DNA from: Vibrio splendidus
Lineage (GTDB): Bacteria > Pseudomonadota > Gammaproteobacteria > Enterobacterales > Vibrionaceae
Assembly: GCF_002873455.1 (NCBI RefSeq)
Contig: NZ_MCUN01000054.1
Coordinates: forward strand, 310,001-374,000
Length of the DNA stretch: 64,000 nucleotides
Direction: 5' to 3'
Part shown: piece by piece, positions 58,980 to 64,000 of the stretch
Position numbering within the stretch: the stretch's first letter is position 1
Layout of the letters: each line of letters starts with the position of its first letter
Translations under genes and position numbers: made by a program
Notes under the pieces: model-generated
The model's database searches: none
What the model saw: the letters and a program-made list of their open reading frames with translations, nothing else
Told to the model about the DNA's origin: nothing

Positions 58980-59024
58980 AGCTTAGAGCCCTAAAGCTTA
59001 GCGTCTTAAAGCTTAGTTTCTCAA
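58980..59024. repeat. Three imperfect 15-bp tandem repeats after glnS
   Basis: Units AGCTTAGAGCCCTAA, AGCTTAGCGTCTTAA and AGCTTAGTTTCTCAA lie head to tail between the glnS stop and its terminator. Non-coding; origin by slippage is likely. Confidence 0.7.
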
Positions 59025-59036
59025 GATATACTTAAT

Positions 59037-59064
59037 AAAAAACCGGCCTAGAGCCGGTTTTTTT
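59037..59064 (+). terminator. Terminator after glnS
   Basis: Stem AACCGGC / GCCGGTT with a 5-nt loop and T7. Confidence 0.92.
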
Positions 59065-59131
59065 GTATCTGGATAAAATAACAAATTATGTGACAAGCTG
59101 ATGTGAATCTTAATACCGCATGAGCCCAAAT

Positions 59132-59157
59132 AAAAAACGCCGGCCTAAGCCAGCGTT
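59132..59157 (-). terminator. Terminator of fur
   Basis: On the minus strand, arms AACGCTGGC / GCCGGCGTT with a 4-nt loop and T6, immediately after the fur stop. Confidence 0.88.
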
Positions 59158-59162
59158 CTGAG

Positions 59163-59612
59163 TTATTTCTTCGCTTTATGTGTGTCTGGGTTGCCTTTGC
59201 AATCCCCAGTGATGCTTTTACCATACAGATATAAACTGTGGTTAGTTAACTGTACGTTGTAGCGTTGAGCGATTTCTTTTTGTCTTTCTTCGATAAGATC
59301 ATCAGAGAATTCGATAACTTCACCGCAGTCTAAACATACTAGGTGATCGTGGTGATGCTGTGTTGAAAGTTCAAATACAGACTTACCACCTTCAAAGTGG
59401 TGGCGAGTTACAATGCCAGCATCATCGAATTGGTTCAGTACGCGATAAACGGTCGCAAGACCGATCTCTTCACCTAAGTCGATCAGCTTTTTATATAAAT
59501 CTTCAGCACTAATATGTTGGCAGTCTGGTTGTTGTAATACTTCTAAAATTTTGAGCCGTGGGAGGGTCACTTTAAGACCAGCATCTTTTAGCGCTTGATT
59601 ATTGTCTGACAT
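59163..59612 (-). CDS. fur: Ferric uptake regulator Fur
   Basis: A 149-residue iron-dependent repressor. I start at 59612 (MSDNNQALKD) with AGGAAAG upstream; the open frame to 59666 is an upstream extension. The N-terminal winged helix (LKVTLPRLKILEVL; GLATVYRVLNQFDDAGIV) is followed by the dimer and metal domain with HHHDHLVCLDCGEVIEF (His 87-90, Cys93, Cys96). The C-terminal tail is short (GDCKGNPDTHKAKK) and has one Cys. Its own terminator lies just downstream. Confidence 0.97.
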   Translation of the reverse strand: MSDNNQALKDAGLKVTLPRLKILEVLQQPDCQHISAEDLYKKLIDLGEEIGLATVYRVLNQFDDAGIVTRHHFEGGKSVFELSTQHHHDHLVCLDCGEVIEFSDDLIEERQKEIAQRYNVQLTNHSLYLYGKSITGDCKGNPDTHKAKK

Positions 59613-59819
59613 ATACTTTCCTGTTGATGATCTGCAGCAATTAACAGAATTCAATATTAATACCATTATAGTTTAGTCAGGCATAACAATAAACCACGAA
59701 CTTCAAAGGGTTACTCACTGACATCACAATCTGTTTTGTAAATTGGAAGTATCTCACTTATAGTGGAGGTACGACCAGTCAAGGTGGCGGTAATTCTAAT
59801 ATGAACATGGAATGTTGTT

Positions 59820-60326
59820 ATGAATAAGCAACTTGCAAGAATATATAAACCAAGCATCGTAAAATTCGCTCTCAATATTTGGCCTCCTTTTTGGGGGGCG
59901 GGAATTAGAATAGCTCACATTAGCCCTGACTTTAGGGTTGTTAAGACGATACTAAAACTGCGCTGGTGGAATAAAAACGCCAATCGTACTCAATATGGTG
60001 GCAGTATCTTTTCTCTTACCGATCCAGTTTACTCTTTGATGTTAATGGGAATTCTAGGGGAGCGATATTATGTTTGGGATAAAGAAGCGAGTATTAACTT
60101 TATCAAACCGGGCCAATCCGACTTGTATGCAGATTTTGAGATAAGCCAAGGGCAACTGGACGATATCTATCGTCAGACACAGCTTGGTGAGAAGTGTCTC
60201 CCCGAATTTATTATCCACGTTAAAGATAAGCAGGGGAATGTAGTCTCAGAAATTCAGCGAACTCTATATGTTAGAAAGAAGCCACAATTTAGAGATGATG
60301 GCGAAGCATTAGAAGCTGAGTGTTGA
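59820..60326 (+). CDS. DUF4442 hotdog-fold protein
   Basis: A 168-residue protein of the DUF4442 family, which has a thioesterase-like hotdog fold. Visible features are NIWPPFWGAGIRIAHISPDF, NRTQYGGSIFSLTDPVYSLML and EIQRTLYVRKK. The position of the catalytic Asp/Glu of true hotdog thioesterases appears as Thr-Asp-Pro (TDPVY), so activity is uncertain. Function unknown. It diverges from fur and is followed by a terminator shared with fldA. Confidence 0.8.
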   Translation: MNKQLARIYKPSIVKFALNIWPPFWGAGIRIAHISPDFRVVKTILKLRWWNKNANRTQYGGSIFSLTDPVYSLMLMGILGERYYVWDKEASINFIKPGQSDLYADFEISQGQLDDIYRQTQLGEKCLPEFIIHVKDKQGNVVSEIQRTLYVRKKPQFRDDGEALEAEC

Positions 60327-60345
60327 TTGATAAACTTTAAATAGC

Positions 60346-60372
60346 AAAAAACCTCCTATAAGGAGGTTTTTT
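60346..60372. terminator. Terminator between the DUF4442 gene and fldA
   Basis: Perfect stem AAAAAACCTCCT / AGGAGGTTTTTT with a 3-nt loop; lies between converging genes and is bidirectional. Confidence 0.93.
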
Positions 60373-60421
60373 CATATCTAATAACGGTCATTAATTGTAA
60401 CAATTAACAATCGCTAGAGAA

Positions 60422-60955
60422 TTAATCTTCTAGTTCTGCTAGGCACATTTCTTCGTGGATTTGTTTAACCCAGTTAGATACGCGCTCATCAGTTAGTTCT
60501 GGTTGACGGTCTTCATCGATACATAGACCAACAAATTGGCTGTCATCGCCTTCAACTAAACCTTTCGATGCTTCGAATTCGTAGCCTTCAGTTGATGTGT
60601 GACCTAGGATAGTACCGCCTTTCGCTTCAACGATGTCACGGATAGTACCCATAGCATCACAGAAGTATTCTGCGTAATCTTCTTGGTCGCCACAACCAAA
60701 GATAGCAACAAGCTTTGTTGAGAAATCAATAGCTTCTAGCTCAGGGAAAAAGTCATCCCAATCACATTGTGCTTCGCCGTAGTACCACGTAGGGATACCA
60801 AGCAGCAGTAGATCGAAGTTATCGATATCTTCTTTGCTGCTTTTTGCAATGTCTTGAACTTGAACGAGCTGCTTGCCCAATTGCTTTTGAATCATCTTAG
60901 CAACAGCTTCAGTGTTACCTGTATCGCTACCAAAGAAGAGACCTACACTTGCCAT
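60422..60955 (-). CDS. fldA: Flavodoxin A
   Basis: A 177-residue FMN electron carrier. The FMN phosphate loop is GSDTGNTEAVA (residues 9-19), and the flavin-stacking stretches are PTWYYGEAQCDWDDF and FGCGDQEDYAEYF. It gives electrons to enzymes such as pyruvate formate-lyase activase and IspG/H. The start at 60955 (MASVGLFFG) is better supported by AAAGG spacing than the upstream one at 60973. Gene order fur-fldA-DUF2788-ybfF-seqA-pgm resembles E. coli. Confidence 0.95.
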   Translation of the reverse strand: MASVGLFFGSDTGNTEAVAKMIQKQLGKQLVQVQDIAKSSKEDIDNFDLLLLGIPTWYYGEAQCDWDDFFPELEAIDFSTKLVAIFGCGDQEDYAEYFCDAMGTIRDIVEAKGGTILGHTSTEGYEFEASKGLVEGDDSQFVGLCIDEDRQPELTDERVSNWVKQIHEEMCLAELED

Positions 60956-61012
60956 AGAATCATTACCTTTCATTTTGTCTGTTGTCGGTGTAATAAAGTT
61001 CGGAGGAAATCG

Positions 61013-61231
61013 TTAGATTCCAGTTCCTTCCCAGCTCAGTTGGATTATCCCTTTTGCGATAAAACCTGCGCAGCCAAGGAAAAGTACTAACCATACGATG
61101 CGACGACCAAATGCAGGAACATTTCCTTCCTTTAGAACGTCTTTAATTGCCATTCCGATTAGAAAGAAAATTGCGGCAAACAGAAGATCTAAACCAACAG
61201 ATTCAATGATGTTCATGTAGTCGTAAAGCAT
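61013..61231 (-). CDS. DUF2788 small membrane protein
   Basis: A 72-residue inner-membrane protein of the DUF2788 family with two helices (about 11-30 and 44-64) linked by a charged loop (KDVLKEGNVPAFGRR). The ATG at 61231 (MLYDYMNIIESV) is chosen over the TTG at 61249-61250 region because the family starts there. It lies 57 bp upstream of fldA and 108 bp downstream of the ybfF stop. E. coli has the unrelated YbfE at this place. Function unknown. Confidence 0.75.
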   Translation of the reverse strand: MLYDYMNIIESVGLDLLFAAIFFLIGMAIKDVLKEGNVPAFGRRIVWLVLFLGCAGFIAKGIIQLSWEGTGI

Positions 61232-61339
61232 GGGAACCTTATATACCAAATTTGCTTGGGCGCACTATATCACTCTTGTGAGATAAAGTTAATCTGCTGT
61301 GATTACACAGCTCTCATTTATATCGACTAATCAACCTAT

Positions 61340-62101
61340 CTAAGCGATGAATTTTCTTATTGCACGAAGTACTTCGGCTGGCTTTTCTGCGTGTAACCAG
61401 TGCCCGGTGTTCGCTATAACATGTGCCTTTGCGTTGGAAAACTGCTGTTGAACGGCAGTTTGATGCTCAGCTGTGAGGTAATCTGAATTCCCACCTTTTA
61501 CAAGCAAGGTTTTGACCGAGGTTTTCTCGATCGGTTCCCAACCAATAATTTGTGGATAGTTGCTCAATAGCGAAGCAACGTTGAAGCGCCACTCCATGAT
61601 GCCTTGTTCGGTTTTGAATAAAGATTTGGTCAAGAACTGGCGAACCCCATCAATTTCGATATGTTTTGCGAGGATCTTAAGCGCGTCTGAGCGTGATGTC
61701 GGTTTTTCTTCTATCACGGCTTGTAGGCCTGCGAATACGTTGTCGTGACGACTTTGGGTGTACGCGACTGGTGCCATATCCAAGACAATCAATTTATGCA
61801 GCGTAAGATGTTGTGTCAGCGCCATTGCTACTTTGCCACCCATGGAGTGACCAATAACAGTGACATTATTTAACTCAAGATCATCCAGTAGTTGAGCCAC
61901 ATCTTGTGCCATTGTTTGATAACTGTGAGTGTCACTATGGAAGGATTGACCGTGGTTGCGTAGATCGATGCTAAGTACCTGGTGATCGGCTTTTAGATCC
62001 CTAGCCAGCAAGCCAAGGTTGTCGAGATTACCGAATAATCCATGGATCAAAACAATGGTGTGACCCGCACCTTCTAATTTATAGTTGAGCTGTACTGACA
62101 T
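61340..62101 (-). CDS. ybfF: Alpha/beta hydrolase YbfF (esterase)
   Basis: A serine esterase of the YbfF type, about 253 residues from the start at 62101 (MSVQLNYKLEG); in-frame starts at 62116 and 62176 also exist, none with a strong ribosome-binding site. The oxyanion region is LIHGLFGNLDN, the nucleophile elbow GHSMGGKV and the C-terminal catalytic His in NTGHWLHAEKP. E. coli YbfF hydrolyses short-chain acyl esters and acyl-CoA. It diverges from seqA with a 93-bp gap, as in E. coli. Confidence 0.88.
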   Translation of the reverse strand: MSVQLNYKLEGAGHTIVLIHGLFGNLDNLGLLARDLKADHQVLSIDLRNHGQSFHSDTHSYQTMAQDVAQLLDDLELNNVTVIGHSMGGKVAMALTQHLTLHKLIVLDMAPVAYTQSRHDNVFAGLQAVIEEKPTSRSDALKILAKHIEIDGVRQFLTKSLFKTEQGIMEWRFNVASLLSNYPQIIGWEPIEKTSVKTLLVKGGNSDYLTAEHQTAVQQQFSNAKAHVIANTGHWLHAEKPAEVLRAIRKFIA

Positions 62102-62194
62102 TTTTATCTTATTCATGGTGGGTTTGACGTAGAGTATCCGCGCGGATCTCGCTATAATCCCCCTGAGTTTAAACATTGAGATTGTGAAAAGCGA

Positions 62195-62734
62195 ATGAAA
62201 ACAATTGAGGTTGATGAGGACCTATACCGTTTTATTGCGGGTCAGACAGAACGTATTGGCGAAAGCGCTTCAGATATTCTGCGCCGCTTATTACAGGTTG
62301 ATAGCCAAGGCATGGTTCCGATCGAAGAGATCGTTGAGCCAAAAGGTATCGTTGTTAGCAAAGAGGTAGGCTTTACTCCAGAGAAGTTCGATGGTGTTAA
62401 AGAAATGCGCTCACTACTAATATCAGACGAGTTTGCATCACTGAAGAAAGCCATTGATCGTTTCATGCTTGTGTTATCGACACTGCATAAAATCGACCCT
62501 TTAAGCTTTTCAGAAGCAACTCAAGTAAAAGGCCGCAAGCGTGTTTACTTTGCAGACAACGAAGAGACCTTGCTAGCAAACGGCAACACAACTAAGCCTA
62601 AAGCCATTCCACAAAGTCCTTTTTGGGTAATAACTAATAACAACACTAGCCGTAAAAGACAGATGGTTGAACAGCTTATGAGCCGCATGAGTTTCCAAGC
62701 AGAATTGATAGAAAAAGTAACAGGTTCAATTTAA
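62195..62734 (+). CDS. seqA: Replication sequestration protein SeqA
   Basis: A 179-residue protein that binds hemimethylated GATC after replication, blocks early re-initiation and helps organise new DNA. The N-terminal oligomerisation part (1-40; MKTIEVDEDLYRFIAGQT, SASDILRRLL) and the C-terminal DNA-binding domain (~65-175; KGRKRVYFADNEETLL, TNNNTSRKRQMVEQLM) are visible. Length matches E. coli (181). Upstream of pgm with a hairpin between, as in E. coli. Confidence 0.96.
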   Translation: MKTIEVDEDLYRFIAGQTERIGESASDILRRLLQVDSQGMVPIEEIVEPKGIVVSKEVGFTPEKFDGVKEMRSLLISDEFASLKKAIDRFMLVLSTLHKIDPLSFSEATQVKGRKRVYFADNEETLLANGNTTKPKAIPQSPFWVITNNNTSRKRQMVEQLMSRMSFQAELIEKVTGSI

Positions 62735-62747
62735 CGAAATCTGATTT

Positions 62748-62793
62748 AAACCTCATAATATCCATGGATAAGAAGATATTATGAGGTTTTTTT
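62748..62793 (+). terminator. Terminator between seqA and pgm
   Basis: Perfect 15-bp arms AAACCTCATAATATC / GATATTATGAGGTTT around 12 nt, followed by T-rich sequence. In E. coli seqA-pgm are co-transcribed; here the strong stem suggests at least partial termination. Confidence 0.85.
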
Positions 62794-62826
62794 GTTTTTA
62801 AATTTTATATATAAGGATGTCGAAAA

Positions 62827-64000
62827 ATGGCTATGCACCCTCGTGCTGGGCAGAAAGCTCAGCAGGAAGATCTTCATAATATCCCGGCTTTAGTTGCTAA
62901 CTATTTCTTACAGCAACCGGATGCTACTAACCCAGACCACAAAGTACTGTTCGGTACTTCAGGTCACCGTGGTACAGCAGACAAATCAACATTTAATGAA
63001 AACCACATCCTAGCGATCGCACAAGCGGTTGCTGACGTTCGTGCTGAACAAGGTACAACAGGCCCACTTTTCTTAGGTAAAGATACTCATGCTCTCTCTG
63101 AGCCTGCGTTTTCTACCGTTATCGAAGTCCTTGTAGCGAACGGTGTTGAAGTTATTATTCAAGAAAACAATGGCTTTACTCCAACACCTGGTATCTCGCA
63201 CGCGATCCTTACGCATAACCTAGTGAATGATAAAAAGGCCGACGGCATTGTTATCACGCCTTCGCATAACCCACCACAAGACGGTGGTATTAAATACAAT
63301 CCGACACACGGTGGCCCTGCTGAAGCTGAGCTAACTCAAGCGATTGAAGATCGTGCGAATGTCATCATTGCTGAGCAAATGCAAGGTGTAAAGCGTACTC
63401 CTATCGCACAGGCTAAACAGTCTGAGCTAGTGAAAGAAGTTGATTTAGTTGCTCCTTACGTTGCTGACTTGGTTAATGTCGTTGATATGGAAGCGATCCA
63501 GAAAGCAAACATCAAGATTGGTGTTGATCCACTGGGTGGTAGCGGTATTGATTACTGGCGTCAAATTGGTAAAGCGTACAATCTAGATCTTACTCTGGTA
63601 AGTGAAGCGGTTGACCCTTCATTCCAATTTATGTCTTTAGATAAAGATGGCGTGGTTCGTATGGACTGTTCTTCTCCATACGCAATGGCAGGCTTACTGG
63701 CGCTTAAAGATGACTATCAACTAGCGTTTGGTAACGACCCGGATTACGATCGCCACGGTATTGTTACGCCAAAGGGCCTGATGAATCCAAACCACTTTCT
63801 AGCGGTTTGTATTGACTACCTATACCGTAACCGTGAAGGTTGGGGTAAAGACGTTGCAGTGGGTAAAACACTAGTATCAAGCGCACTAATCGACCGTGTT
63901 GTTGCTGACTTAGGTCGTGAACTTTGCGAAGTGCCAGTTGGATTCAAATGGTTCGTTGATGGCTTATACAACGGTCAATTTGGTTTCGGTGGCGAAGAGA
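62827..64000 (+). CDS. pgm: Phosphoglucomutase, N-terminal part (cut by window edge)
   Basis: About 391 of the usual ~546 residues are in the window; the frame is open to the right edge. The enzyme interconverts glucose-1-phosphate and glucose-6-phosphate for UDP-glucose and glycogen. The active Ser146 is in TPSHNPPQDGG, and FGTSGHRGT (42-50) and DPDYDRHG (metal-binding) are present. ATG at 62827 preceded by AAGGATG. Follows seqA, as in E. coli. Confidence 0.96.
   Translation, partial: MAMHPRAGQKAQQEDLHNIPALVANYFLQQPDATNPDHKVLFGTSGHRGTADKSTFNENHILAIAQAVADVRAEQGTTGPLFLGKDTHALSEPAFSTVIEVLVANGVEVIIQENNGFTPTPGISHAILTHNLVNDKKADGIVITPSHNPPQDGGIKYNPTHGGPAEAELTQAIEDRANVIIAEQMQGVKRTPIAQAKQSELVKEVDLVAPYVADLVNVVDMEAIQKANIKIGVDPLGGSGIDYWRQIGKAYNLDLTLVSEAVDPSFQFMSLDKDGVVRMDCSSPYAMAGLLALKDDYQLAFGNDPDYDRHGIVTPKGLMNPNHFLAVCIDYLYRNREGWGKDVAVGKTLVSSALIDRVVADLGRELCEVPVGFKWFVDGLYNGQFGFGGEE

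Overview
The window is ordinary core chromosome of a Vibrio, most likely of the Splendidus clade or a close relative. The genus call rests on the toxR-toxS pair next to htpG-adk-hemH, two tandem polar flagellins, GC near the mid-40s by eye, and many Vibrio-type DUF proteins. The clade call is an inference from general sequence feel. I see no rRNA, tRNA, insertion sequence, integrase, prophage or CRISPR array. The upp gene is cut at the left edge and pgm at the right edge.

Layout. 0-14 kb: pyrimidine salvage (upp, uraA), a DUF2066/DUF2069/wrbA/arsC/bepA group, a TusA-like protein with a PerM-type transporter, bcp-gcvR diverging from dapA-bamC, and dapE with small neighbours. This is a rearranged version of the E. 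coli upp-uraA-hda-yfgD-bepA-perM-bcp-gcvR/dapA-bamC region, without hda. 14-20 kb: small envelope or unknown proteins, a Dyp peroxidase, and two flagellin genes each preceded by a good sigma-28-type promoter. 20-28.5 kb: the PTS core (ptsH-ptsI-crr), cysK, cysZ, and divergent zipA-ligA. 29-37 kb: a porin, a lipoprotein with an internal repeat, cueR, a tiny secreted protein, NfeD/SPFH, CnoX and two SDR-type enzymes. 37-40 kb: a tightly overlapping operon of two DUF1538 membrane proteins, a PII-like protein and a CBS protein, then yfcE and a SelW-like protein. 40-46.5 kb: toxRS diverging from htpG, then adk and hemH. 46.5-52.5 kb: a POT peptide transporter, rfaH, asnB and a Kef-type antiporter. 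52.6-57 kb: nagA-nagC diverging from nagE (GlcNAc use). 57-64 kb: glnS, fur, a DUF4442 protein, and fldA-DUF2788/ybfF-seqA-pgm in an E. coli-like order.

How parts work together. EI, HPr and IIA-Glc from ptsHI-crr supply phosphate to sugar permeases. NagE here has IIC and IIB but no IIA domain, so it must borrow a IIA, plausibly Crr. NagA and NagC complete the GlcNAc module, with a CRP-like site and palindromes in the shared promoter region. ToxR is the membrane regulator that in vibrios controls outer-membrane porins.

The least understood unit is the DUF1538-DUF1538-PII-like-CBS operon at 37.1-39.4 kb. It looks like a two-subunit membrane transporter or channel with two cytosolic regulators of the kind that bind nucleotides. 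Its substrate and ligand are unknown, and it is my best candidate for an undescribed system. Everything else is largely conserved housekeeping, with small oddities listed as findings.
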